From Nocardioides szechwanensis (GTDB lineage: Bacteria > Actinomycetota > Actinomycetes > Propionibacteriales > Nocardioidaceae), in NCBI RefSeq assembly GCF_900103935.1, contig NZ_FNIC01000007.1, forward strand, positions 120,379-184,378: a stretch of DNA of 64,000 nt, written 5' to 3'. The notes under the pieces are model-generated. The model ran no database searches, was not told the origin of the DNA, and was given only the letters and a program-made list of their open reading frames with translations. How positions within the stretch are numbered: the first letter of the stretch is position 1; every line of letters begins with the position of its first letter. Below are positions 39,687 to 47,220 of this stretch, in pieces. The translations under genes and the position numbers were made by a program.

Positions 39687-40235
39687 TCAGCGGCTCCAGC
39701 GGTAGACCTGGCCGTCGCGGACCTCGACCTCGGTCGGCGGCCTCGGGGTCGGGTGGTCGTGCAGGTGCGCGAGCAGCTGCGACCGGCCCCGGAGACTCAG
39801 CGACCCGTCGGCGAAGCGCACGTAGGGGTTCAGCAGCGACCGCAGCTCGCCCCACTCCTGGCGGTCCATCGCGTCCCAGGCCGCGGCGGTCGGCGCCGGC
39901 TGCTCGGGCAGCTCGTGCAGCATCGCCGGCGAGCACAACCGCCAGGCGTCGGTGACCAGCTCGCGCATCTCGTCGGCCCCCAGGCGGTCGAGATGCGCGC
40001 ACACCCACTGGTAGCGCAGGTCGCTCGTGGGTGGCAGGAAGAAGGTCTCGGGGTCGGAGGCGACCAGCCCGTCGCGCTCCAGCTTCGGGTAGCCGAAGCC
40101 CATCTGCGTCTCGTCCCGGCTGAACGCCGCGTAGACGATCTGGCGCACCTTGAGCTTGGCGCGGCCACCGGTGTGGAACTCGTAGGACCGGGGCAGCGCC
40201 AGGCCGACGCGGCGTACGTCGTCAGCGGTGACCAT
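39687..40235 (-). CDS. MmcQ/YjbR-family protein with C-terminal NTF2-like segment
   Basis: A 182-residue cytoplasmic protein. Residues 1-110 are a MmcQ/YjbR (CyaY-like fold, DUF419) domain, with RVGLALPRSYEFHTGG and MGFGYPKLERDGLV. Residues 118-182 (AWDAMDRQEWGELRSLLNPY, then LRGRSQLLAHLHDHP and VEVRDGQVYRW) resemble a short SnoaL/NTF2-like protein usually seen alone. The fusion is in one uninterrupted frame. It begins 16 bp after the MarR gene on the same strand. Function unknown. Confidence 0.75.
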   Translation of the reverse strand: MVTADDVRRVGLALPRSYEFHTGGRAKLKVRQIVYAAFSRDETQMGFGYPKLERDGLVASDPETFFLPPTSDLRYQWVCAHLDRLGADEMRELVTDAWRLCSPAMLHELPEQPAPTAAAWDAMDRQEWGELRSLLNPYVRFADGSLSLRGRSQLLAHLHDHPTPRPPTEVEVRDGQVYRWSR

Positions 40236-40251
40236 CGGACGTGCCCCGACC

Positions 40252-40740
40252 TCAGAAGTCGCCGGCCTGCTGGCGCACCGGACGCAGCAGCTCGGACAGG
40301 GCGACCAAGTCGGCCTCGGCCATCGCGTTGAGGGCGAAGCCGGACTCGACCAGGTCCTTGGTGGCCGCCTCCACGACCTTGCGCCCGGCCGGCGTGATCT
40401 CGGCCAGCACGGCCCGCCCGTCGTCGGGGTGCCGCCTGCGCAATATGTGACCCGCACCCTCGAGCCGGCGCGCGATCGAGGTGACCGACGTGGGGTGCAC
40501 CTGGAGCCGCTCCCCCATCTTGCCCAGCGGCAGCGCGCCACGCGACGAGAAGACAAGCAGCACCAGCGCCTCGTAGCGCGCGAACGTGAGCCCGTGCGGC
40601 TTGAGCAGCGCGTCGAGCTGGCCGATCACCAGCTGCTGGACCCGCATCAGCGACGTGACGGCGTGCATCGCGGGGACGCCGTCCCAGCGCTCGCCCCACT
40701 GGCGGGCGGCCTCGTCGATGGGGTCGAAGGGCAGGGACAT
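40252..40740 (-). CDS. MarR-family transcriptional regulator
   Basis: A 162-residue winged-helix regulator. The core runs from about 30 to 150: LTFARYEALVLL, then LGKMGERLQVHPTSVTSIARRLEGAG as recognition helix, and the wing RRRHPDDGRAVLAEIT. It likely binds as a dimer to a palindrome and responds to a small aromatic or acyl ligand (family knowledge). Downstream on the same strand are the YjbR gene and then icmA, so it is a candidate for the icmA operator. The ATG at 40740 follows TATGGG by 6 nt. Confidence 0.88.
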   Translation of the reverse strand: MSLPFDPIDEAARQWGERWDGVPAMHAVTSLMRVQQLVIGQLDALLKPHGLTFARYEALVLLVFSSRGALPLGKMGERLQVHPTSVTSIARRLEGAGHILRRRHPDDGRAVLAEITPAGRKVVEAATKDLVESGFALNAMAEADLVALSELLRPVRQQAGDF

Positions 40741-40857
40741 GATGCGCCCATAGTGGCAGTGATCGCCGACAGTCACGCACCGACGGAACCGAACCGTCGC
40801 TCCGGGTTGTCTGGTTGGGTGACGGCGACTCCGGATGGCAGGCGTGAGGGGGTGCGG

Positions 40858-41351
40858 ATGGAGCGGGACGCGGACTTCGCGGCGTACGCCGCCGGCCGCT
40901 GGACGTCGCTGGTGCGCTCGGCGGTGCTGCTCGGCTGCTCCCACGCCGACGCCGAGGTCCTGGCCCAGGCCACGCTGCTCAAGGCGTGGAGCAGCTGGGG
41001 ACGGGGTACGGCGTGCGGAAGACCCGGACGCCTACGTCTACCGGATCCTGGTCAACACGCTCTCCACCAGCCGCCGGCGCCGGTGGTGGGGTGAGCGCCC
41101 CACCGACCGCACCCCCGACCGGGCCGTCGCCGACGCCAGCGCCGACGTCGAGCTGCGCGACAGAGTGGTGCGCGCGCTCGGCCGGGCTGCCCGCCGAGCA
41201 GCGCGCGGTGCTGGTCCTGCGCTTCGTCGCCGATCTCAGCGAGCGGGCCACCGCAGAGGCGCTCCAGATCCCGGTCGGCACCATCAAGAGCCGGGTCTCG
41301 CGTGCCCTGGCCGCCATCGACCTCACCGAGCTCGCCCAGGAGGAGCTGTGA
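40858..41351 (+). pseudogene. SigE-family ECF sigma factor with two +1 frameshifts
   Basis: Three consecutive frames together spell one SigE-family sigma factor. Frame one has MERDADFAAYAAGRW to LLKAWSSWGR (region 2). Frame two has VRRAEDPDAYVYRILVNTL to DRVVRALGR. Frame three has LPAEQRAVLVLRFVADL, IPVGTIKSRVSRALA (region 4) and ends at TGA 41349-41351. Each junction needs removal of exactly one G: in ACGGGGTAC near 41005 and in CCGGGCTG near 41188. Both lie in G runs, so either the gene is inactivated or the assembly carries homopolymer errors. The stop overlaps the next gene's GTG, keeping the normal coupled layout. Confidence 0.8.
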
Positions 41352-42529
41352 CCCACGATCCGCACGACCACCAGGTCGCGCTGCTGCGCCGCGCCGCTGA
41401 CGCCGTACCTGTCGGACCGCTGCCCGCAGACCACCTCCTCGCCACCGCGCACCGACGCCGCCGGCACCGACTCGGCGCCGCCCTTGCTGCGACTGCGGTC
41501 ATCGTCGTGGCCGGTGGCACCGCCGCCGTCGGGCTGACTAGGGACGACCCGTCGCGACCTCGGGACGAGGCTCCCGTGGTCCAGCCTGCGCCGCCCGCCG
41601 CCGAGACCCGTCTCGTCGGTGTCGGCCGGCTCGCCGTCGAGGTGCCGGCCTCGTGGCCGAGCGGAAAGGCGGAGTGCGCCGGCCCGTCTGTGTCGGAGCC
41701 GACGGTGTTCTGGGGAAGTAGCGGGAGGGAATGCCTGATCACCAAGCCGGCGCCGTACGTCTCGGTGCTCGATGACGGCTACCTGACTGACGGCTATGGG
41801 GACGGGAGCGACGAGGAGCTCACCCAGGTCGAGGTCCCTGGCGGCACGTTGCTGGTCTCCCAGACAACCACCGAGGGCGGCCTGGTGACGATGTTCGTCA
41901 GCCATGACCCTTCAGGCTTCCTGGCGATCGCCACCCACAGCGAGGCCGAGACCCGCGCGATCATGGAGAGCGCCCGGATCGTCCCGGCCGACCAGGTCGC
42001 CGTGCCGTGGACCCCCGAGGCGATCGAGGCGGCCGGGCTCGTGGTCGAGGAGGTACCGGTCGACACCAACAGCCAGTTCAGCGACGGCTATGTCCTCGGC
42101 ACCCAGCCGGGTGGCGGCAGCGTTGTGCTCGTGGGCTCGACGGTCCGGGTTCGGATCGCGCGGAGCACGGACTGGCCGAGCGTGTCCATCGGCCCGGCGA
42201 TCAGCTGTGCGTACGACTACCCCGACGATCTCCCCGATAGGGCCGGGGCCATAGCCGGGACCGTGATCGGGGTCCGGCTGACCGAGTACGTCGCCGGCGC
42301 CGATGCCGTCCCAGCCACGGTGAGCGTCCTCATCTCTGAGTGGTTCCGGGGCGGCAGCGATCCCACGGTCGTACTCAACACCTTCGACTTCATGCTTCCC
42401 GACGACTGGCGGGACGCCGTGGGCACGAAGATCCTGGCCGCCTTCGGCCCCACGCGCGACCTGATGGCGTGCGGCTTCACCCGTCCCTGGGACGAGAAGA
42501 CGGCTCGAGAGTGGCGGGCGGCCTACTAG
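41348..42529 (+). CDS. Single-pass membrane protein with PASTA-like domain, coupled to the sigma gene
   Basis: A 393-residue protein from a GTG overlapping the sigma-gene stop. The N-terminal 38 residues are cytoplasmic, with one helix at about 39-62 (GAALAATAVIVVAGGTAAVGL), then an extracellular Pro-rich linker. Residues about 218-275 look like one PASTA domain (IEAAGLVVEEVP, GYVLGTQPGGGSVVLVGSTVRVRIA), a fold that binds muropeptides or beta-lactams. By position it could be an anti-sigma or signal-receiver partner for the sigma factor. No zinc-binding anti-sigma motif is seen. The C-terminal 110 residues are unrecognised. Confidence 0.75.
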   Translation: MTHDPHDHQVALLRRAADAVPVGPLPADHLLATAHRRRRHRLGAALAATAVIVVAGGTAAVGLTRDDPSRPRDEAPVVQPAPPAAETRLVGVGRLAVEVPASWPSGKAECAGPSVSEPTVFWGSSGRECLITKPAPYVSVLDDGYLTDGYGDGSDEELTQVEVPGGTLLVSQTTTEGGLVTMFVSHDPSGFLAIATHSEAETRAIMESARIVPADQVAVPWTPEAIEAAGLVVEEVPVDTNSQFSDGYVLGTQPGGGSVVLVGSTVRVRIARSTDWPSVSIGPAISCAYDYPDDLPDRAGAIAGTVIGVRLTEYVAGADAVPATVSVLISEWFRGGSDPTVVLNTFDFMLPDDWRDAVGTKILAAFGPTRDLMACGFTRPWDEKTAREWRAAY

Positions 42530-42530
42530 C

Positions 42531-43754
42531 TCACTCCCGCCTGGTGAAGGAGATCCTGCCCTCCGGATGGTGGGTGACGGCGTAGTCGTGGTGGTGGGCC
42601 AGCGCGTGGTGTCTTGGGCAGAGGAGTGCGCCGTTCTCGACGCTGGTGCTTCCTCCTTGGCTCCAGGGGATGAGGTGGTGTGCGTGGCACCAGGAGCCGG
42701 GTCGTTCGCAGCCCATCGCCACACAGCCCTTGTCTCGGACGGCCATGGCGATGCGTTGGGCCTTGGTGTGGAACCTGCGCTTGCGACCGACGTCGAGGAC
42801 CTCGGACTTGCCGCCGAGCACCACGGGGATGACACCGGCCCCACACGCGAGCTTGCGGGCCAGTCCGGGGCTGATCATCGTTCCGGTGTCGAGTTGGGCC
42901 GCCTTCAATCCGCCTAGCAACGTCTCGAGAGTCATCGTCACCACCACGGTGGCGTTGACTCCGCCGGCGGTGGGGAGCTTGTCGGCCGGGTAGCCGCGGA
43001 CGTACTCACCGAACGCGACCCCCATCCCGTGCGGATCGAGACCGTGCCCTTTCGCGTTGGCAATCGCGTGGAGGGCCTTGCGGAGCATGTCCGCTTCAGC
43101 CGTGCCGAGAGTGAACCGGCCGTGAGTCTGCCCGTGGCCGTCGTCATGCATCGTCAACCGCGCGGCCTGCTCAGCCTTACGCTCCTCGGCCTCGAGCTGC
43201 TTGGCCTCCTCGGCCTCACCGACCTCGGGCGCGACCACGTCGAGGATCCGGCGGCCTTGCAGGCGCAGGGCTTTCGAGTCGTAGTGCTTGGCTGCCTCGA
43301 GGAGGTAGTCCCGCGCCTGGGTGCGGACCTCGGGCAGGACGGTGTCGGGAAGTCGGTCGACCGATTCGGTGACTGCCTGCGCCTGGTCGACCAGCACGTC
43401 ACCTGCCGCCAAGGCCTCGCTCACCTGGTCCTGCTGCTCAAGCGCCTTGGCGAGCTTCATCTTCCGGGCGGCCTCGCGTTGGGTCATCCGGGTCTCGATG
43501 GCCCACCACACTGCAGCGCTCGTGGCGCCCGACTCGGCGCCGAGGTCGTTGCGGTCCGCGTGGGCGGCGAGCTTGAGCTCCGCCGCGGCGACGCGGACTG
43601 CGACCCGGGTCGTTCGGAGCAGCGCCTGGCGAGCGTCAGCGTCACTCAGGAACCAGGCTGGGGCGTGCTCGATCGCGTCGAGCTCGACCTCGATCGCGGA
43701 CAGCGCAGCAAGGATCGGGTGGTCCCGATCGGTGCGGTGTCCGGTGCTGGTCAT
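42531..43754 (-). CDS. DUF222/HNH endonuclease-like protein (13E12 repeat family)
   Basis: A 407-residue protein. The DUF222 region (about 20-310) is helical and charged (WAIETRMTQREAARKMKLAKAL, HGRFTLGTAEADMLRKAL). The C-terminal HNH nuclease motif is intact: CHAHHLIPWSQGGSTSVENG and LLCPRHH near 365-395. The family corresponds to the mycobacterial 13E12 repeat proteins, multicopy and associated with mobility or phase-like spread. The start is the ATG at 43754. The frame stays open upstream to 43889 through repeat DNA and is rejected. It converges with the PASTA-protein gene (1 bp between stops). Confidence 0.88.
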   Translation of the reverse strand: MTSTGHRTDRDHPILAALSAIEVELDAIEHAPAWFLSDADARQALLRTTRVAVRVAAAELKLAAHADRNDLGAESGATSAAVWWAIETRMTQREAARKMKLAKALEQQDQVSEALAAGDVLVDQAQAVTESVDRLPDTVLPEVRTQARDYLLEAAKHYDSKALRLQGRRILDVVAPEVGEAEEAKQLEAEERKAEQAARLTMHDDGHGQTHGRFTLGTAEADMLRKALHAIANAKGHGLDPHGMGVAFGEYVRGYPADKLPTAGGVNATVVVTMTLETLLGGLKAAQLDTGTMISPGLARKLACGAGVIPVVLGGKSEVLDVGRKRRFHTKAQRIAMAVRDKGCVAMGCERPGSWCHAHHLIPWSQGGSTSVENGALLCPRHHALAHHHDYAVTHHPEGRISFTRRE

Positions 43755-44133
43755 ACGTCCATTCCAGCATCGAGCACCGACAGTCCGAGGCCTCAGAACC
43801 CTTGATCCACAGGGGTTTCGAGAACTTTCTGACATTTTACCTTCGAGTTCGCGGTGGTGGTTCCGAGGCTCGCTGCGCTCGCCCCTCAACCACCGCCGGA
43901 GGGTCCCCTCGCACGCGCCTCAAACACAGGCGGGAGTCGCCAACGGGCCCGCGCTTGGCGGGCGGCGCGGCGAAGCCGTGCCGCCCGTGCGCCGCCCAAG
44001 CAACCCGGGAGAGGCTCGCAGTCAAGGACGCCGAAGGCGCCCCGGAGGGGGCGAAGCTCCTTGACGGCGAGGCCCGGGTTGCTACGCGCGCGGGCCACAG
44101 TCCTAGAGAAGACAGCCACCACGACGGCCCGAG
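43755..44133. repeat. 379-bp hairpin-rich intergenic region upstream of the HNH gene
   Basis: No convincing gene is seen. A REP-like hairpin lies at 43851-43897 (GCGGTGG arm, CTCGCTGCGCTCG core, CCACCGC arm), of a type I recall as abundant in Nocardioides genomes. Further inverted pairs follow: GGGCGGC/GCCGCCC (43960-43966/43980-43986), GCAACCCGGG/CCCGGGTTGC (44000-44009/44073-44082) and the nested GTCAAGGA/TCCTTGAC (44021-44028/44058-44065). On the minus strand the loops contain UUC turns. The region could fold into a compact multi-hairpin RNA or be a remnant of a mobile element carrying the HNH gene. Confidence 0.6.
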
Positions 44134-44967
44134 CTAGAGGTGGTCCACCCACTCGGTCATCGCGTCCCACAGCCGCGAAGCAACAGCGGAGTCGAGCGCG
44201 TCGGCGGACGGCTCGGCCACAGCCGACCTCACGTGGTAGCCACCGGGTACGGCGTCGGCGGACGTCGCGCACCAGACCGTCGTACGCGCTCCGACCTCAG
44301 GCGTGGCCAGGGCCCGTCGTTCGAGCGGCGCGGCGAGCCGACGCAGGCGCGCGAGCACCGGAGCTGTCTCGAGGCCCCGGTCGGCGACCTTCGTGTAGAC
44401 CGAGCCTGGGTGCAGGGAGTAGCCGTGCAGCCCACGGTCCCCGTAGCGCCGCTCGAGCTCGGCGGCCTCATGGACCAGCGCGAGCTTGGAGGTGCCGTAC
44501 GCCGCCCAGGAGTCGTAGGGCGTGAGGTCGCCGAAGAGCCAGTCGTTGCGGCCGCGCTCGTGGAGCTTGGAGACGACGTTGACCACGCGGGCCTGCCCCT
44601 GAGCGGCAGCAGTGTCGAGGAGCAGCGGCAGCAGCAGCCGGGTGAGCTGGGCGGTGCCGAGGTAGTTGGTGCGCCAGTGCACCTCGTGGCCGTCGACGAG
44701 CTGCGGCTCGCGCCACTTGGAGCGCAGGTCGAGGTGGACGCCCGCGTTGTTCACGAGTACGTCGAGGCGGTCGGTGACCGTCGGCACCCACGCCGCCAGC
44801 GCGGCCACCGACCCGGCGTCGGCGAGCTCGAGCGGGTGGCTGTCGAGAGTGGTCTCGCTGGAGCGGGTGGTCGTGAGCACCCGCCAACCGGCCTCCCGGA
44901 GGGCCGCCGCGGTGGCCTCACCGAGCGAGCCGGGTCCGACCCCGGTGACGAGCGCGACGCCGGTCAC
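44134..44967 (-). CDS. Short-chain dehydrogenase/reductase
   Basis: A 277-residue NAD(P)-dependent SDR. The cofactor motif TGVGPGSLGEATAAAL is at residues 8-23, NNAG near 75, and the catalytic Tyr and Lys are in YGTSKLAL near 155. DSHPLELADAGSV is the adenine-ring region. The GTG start overlaps the kshA stop as GTGA. Being translationally coupled to a steroid oxygenase gene, it may oxidise or reduce a steroid hydroxyl or keto group, though the substrate cannot be read. Confidence 0.88.
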   Translation of the reverse strand: MTGVALVTGVGPGSLGEATAAALREAGWRVLTTTRSSETTLDSHPLELADAGSVAALAAWVPTVTDRLDVLVNNAGVHLDLRSKWREPQLVDGHEVHWRTNYLGTAQLTRLLLPLLLDTAAAQGQARVVNVVSKLHERGRNDWLFGDLTPYDSWAAYGTSKLALVHEAAELERRYGDRGLHGYSLHPGSVYTKVADRGLETAPVLARLRRLAAPLERRALATPEVGARTTVWCATSADAVPGGYHVRSAVAEPSADALDSAVASRLWDAMTEWVDHL

Positions 44968-46094
44968 GCGTCCTGCGTCTCCCGGGCCGCGAGGTTCTCG
45001 GCGATCTCGGCGCGCCAGTGCTCCTGGGCCTTGGTGGTGTCGACCTCGAACTCGAAGCGGTCGACCATGTCGGGCTGGATGTCGGCGACGTCGACGTAGA
45101 ACTGCTCGTACCACCGGCGGTTCTGGTAGACCGGCCCGTCCTCCTCGCACAGCAGCGGGTTCTGCACGGGCACCTTGTTTTGCCAGATGTGCACGTCCTG
45201 GAGGAACCCCTCGCCGAAGTGGCTGGACATCGATGTCGCGATCTTGCCGGCGGTCACGTCGTCGAGTCCGTCGGCCCGCCGTACGGCCACGCCCCACTGG
45301 AGCATGAAGGAGTTCTGGCTGATCGGGTAGTGGCAGTTGATCAGCGCCGACTCGACCCCGAAGCCGTTGCCGAAGTCGTTCTTCAGGTAGTCGATCATGT
45401 ACGCCGGTCCGTAGTACGCCGCCTCCGAGCGCAGCAGGGCGGCGTCGATGTCGAACTTGTCAGTGTCGTGCACGTCGGCGCGTGCCTTGGACTCCATGAT
45501 CTGCGCCGCCGTGTGACCGTCGAAGACGTTGCGGAAGGCGGTCGGCACCGCGAAGTGGATGTAGAAGAAATGCGCCATGTCGGTCAGGTTGTCGATCATC
45601 TCCCGGCAGTTGGCGCCCTCGATGAGCTTGGTGTGCCAGGCCCAAGCGCTGTACTCGCCCTCGGCCATCCCGGGGATCGCCGGGATCGCCTGCTCGGGGA
45701 TCGGCGGGTTGCCCTCGGGGTCGTTCCAGATGAAGAGCTGGCCGTTCTGCTCGCAGGTCTCGTAGCGCTGCGTGCGCGCACGCAGCGGCACCCGCCGCGC
45801 GTAGGGGATGGACTGGCACTTGCCGTCGCCACCCCACCGCCAGTCGTGGAAGGGGCACGCGATGTTGCCGTCCTTCACGCTGCCCTGGGTCAGGTCGCCG
45901 CCCATGTGGCGGCAGTAGCCGTCGAGCACGTTGATCTTGCCCTCGCCGTCGGCCCACACCACCAGCTTGGTGCCGAAGACCTCGATGCCGTGCGGCTCGC
46001 CGTCGCGGAAGTCCTCCGCGAGGCCGAGGCAGTGCCAGCCCCGGGCGTAGCGCGTGGGCAGGGTGCCGCGGTCGAGCTCTCGTACTCCGGCCAT
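44964..46094 (-). CDS. kshA: 3-ketosteroid-9-alpha-monooxygenase oxygenase subunit KshA
   Basis: A 376-residue Rieske non-haem iron oxygenase. The Rieske ligands are Cys61, His63, Cys80 and His83 (GYCRHMGG, IACPFHDWRW). The mononuclear iron histidines are His175 and His180 in NLTDMAHFFYIHFAVP, with the bridging Asp172. The overall match to mycobacterial and Rhodococcus KshA is strong, including ARRVPLRART and NDFGNGFGVESALINCHYPISQ. KshA 9-alpha-hydroxylates androstadienedione-type steroids and opens ring B. The reductase partner KshB is not in the window. It lies between VOC and SDR genes in one operon. Confidence 0.93.
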   Translation of the reverse strand: MAGVRELDRGTLPTRYARGWHCLGLAEDFRDGEPHGIEVFGTKLVVWADGEGKINVLDGYCRHMGGDLTQGSVKDGNIACPFHDWRWGGDGKCQSIPYARRVPLRARTQRYETCEQNGQLFIWNDPEGNPPIPEQAIPAIPGMAEGEYSAWAWHTKLIEGANCREMIDNLTDMAHFFYIHFAVPTAFRNVFDGHTAAQIMESKARADVHDTDKFDIDAALLRSEAAYYGPAYMIDYLKNDFGNGFGVESALINCHYPISQNSFMLQWGVAVRRADGLDDVTAGKIATSMSSHFGEGFLQDVHIWQNKVPVQNPLLCEEDGPVYQNRRWYEQFYVDVADIQPDMVDRFEFEVDTTKAQEHWRAEIAENLAARETQDA

Positions 46095-46095
46095 G

Positions 46096-46599
46096 TCAGT
46101 GCTCCTTCTCGCTCGTCTTCTTCACGTCGTCGTAGAACGCCTGCATCGCCGGGCCGATCCGCGCCAGCTCGACGTACGGCGCGCCTGAGGCCGAGCCGTC
46201 GACGTACGCGAACTCGATCTCGCCGCCCATCATCGAGCCGCGCATGAGCACCCGCAGACCGGCCGCCTCGGCCCGCTCGCACGCGGCGCCGAGGTCGTCG
46301 ACCGCGAAGCAGACGTGGTGCAGGCCAGGCCCGTGCGCCGCGAGGAACTCCGCGTGGACGGTCTCCCCCGACACCGGCTGGATCAGCTCGAGCTGGAGGT
46401 CGCCGGCGTAGCCGAGCGAGACGTGGATCGTGAAGTCCACCGGCTCGCCGCGCAGTGTCGTCTCGTCGGGGCCGAAGCGGACGTCCTCCAGCCGGGTCCA
46501 CGCACCCACGCCGAACTGCTCGCTCAGGAGCCGCTCGGTCGCGGCGATGTCGTCGGTCACCCAGGCGAGCTGGATGACGGGTCCCTCGGCGATGCTCAT
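46096..46599 (-). CDS. VOC-family (glyoxalase/epimerase-like) protein
   Basis: A 167-residue vicinal-oxygen-chelate fold protein with two beta-alpha-beta-beta-beta repeats. Possible metal ligands are in the first strand (IQLAWVTDD, where the usual His is Gln or absent), QLELIQPV, the LHHVCFAVDD His, and APYVELARIG. The missing first-strand His sets it apart from the bona fide epimerase at 49565. Its position at the head of the kshA operon points to a steroid-derived substrate. A TAAAGT box 7 nt upstream suggests a leaderless message controlled by the adjacent TetR protein. Confidence 0.8.
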   Translation of the reverse strand: MSIAEGPVIQLAWVTDDIAATERLLSEQFGVGAWTRLEDVRFGPDETTLRGEPVDFTIHVSLGYAGDLQLELIQPVSGETVHAEFLAAHGPGLHHVCFAVDDLGAACERAEAAGLRVLMRGSMMGGEIEFAYVDGSASGAPYVELARIGPAMQAFYDDVKKTSEKEH

Positions 46600-46606
46600 G
46601 CTGGCG

Positions 46607-46630
46607 ACTTTAAGGCAATTGCCTTAAACT
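46607..46630. promoter_or_regulatory. Divergent TetR operator with two leaderless promoters
   Basis: TTTAAGGCAATTGCCTTAAA (46609-46628) is a perfect 20-bp palindrome. Its edges form a -10 box on each strand: TAAACT (46625-46630) stands 6 nt before the tetR GTG, and on the minus strand TAAAGT (46607-46612) stands 7 nt before the VOC ATG. A bound TetR dimer would cover both -10 boxes. Confidence 0.75.
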
Positions 46631-46636
46631 GTCCAT

Positions 46637-47212
46637 GTGTCCACGGCAAAGGAGCGGCTCCTCGACGCCGCCGAGCGGCTCGTCGCCGAGCGCGGCATCG
46701 AGGTGTCGAGCCGCGACATCGCGGCCGCCGCCGGCCAGCGCAACAACTCCGCCGTGCAGTACCACTTCGGCTCCCGCGACGCGCTCCACGAGGCGGTCAT
46801 CCGCCGCCGGCAGGTCCCGCTCGAGGCACGGCGCCGCGAGCTGCTCGACGCGCTGGCCGAGTCGGGGCGTCTGCACGACGTCCACGGCCTGGTCGACGCG
46901 CTGGTCCGGCCGATGACCGAGCTGCTGGCCTCGGGGCCGACCCATTACGCGCGCTTCCTCGAGCAGGTGCGCCGCCACCCGGTCCTCTCCACCCCGGTCG
47001 CCATCGATGCCGACTGGGCCGCCTCCCAGGAGGTGATGCACCGCCTCGGCCGGGACGGCGTACGACGCGGGCAGGCGCTGGCCACGACGCTCTTCGCCCT
47101 GCTCGCTGACGCCGAACGCGACGGCCACTCCCCCGACCCCGACGACCTGGTCGCGATGCTGGTCGGCCTGCTCGCCGCACGCGTCTCCGAGTCGGCGCAG
47201 ATCGCCCGCTGA
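46637..47212 (+). CDS. TetR-family transcriptional regulator
   Basis: A 191-residue repressor. The N-terminal helix-turn-helix (residues 1-50) reads ERLLDAAERLVAERGIEVSSRDIAAAAGQRNNSAVQYHFGSRDAL, shown here in parts: RDIAAAAG is the first helix and SAVQYHFGSR the recognition helix. The remainder is the helical ligand-binding domain. It is divergent from the VOC-kshA-SDR operon with a perfect palindrome between them, so it most likely represses that operon and itself. The operator differs from the KstR and KstR2 consensus sequences as I recall them. Confidence 0.9.
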   Translation: MSTAKERLLDAAERLVAERGIEVSSRDIAAAAGQRNNSAVQYHFGSRDALHEAVIRRRQVPLEARRRELLDALAESGRLHDVHGLVDALVRPMTELLASGPTHYARFLEQVRRHPVLSTPVAIDADWAASQEVMHRLGRDGVRRGQALATTLFALLADAERDGHSPDPDDLVAMLVGLLAARVSESAQIAR

Positions 47213-47220
47213 GCGACGGG

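Noticed and set aside
40835..41350. A longer fused sigma-PASTA protein read in one frame
   Set aside because: That frame begins with meaningless sequence and only picks up the sigma middle part; the sigma gene clearly switches frame twice.
43802..44137. 111-codon open frame in the region upstream of the HNH gene
   Set aside because: The translation has no family features and follows hairpin repeats; no start signal is present.
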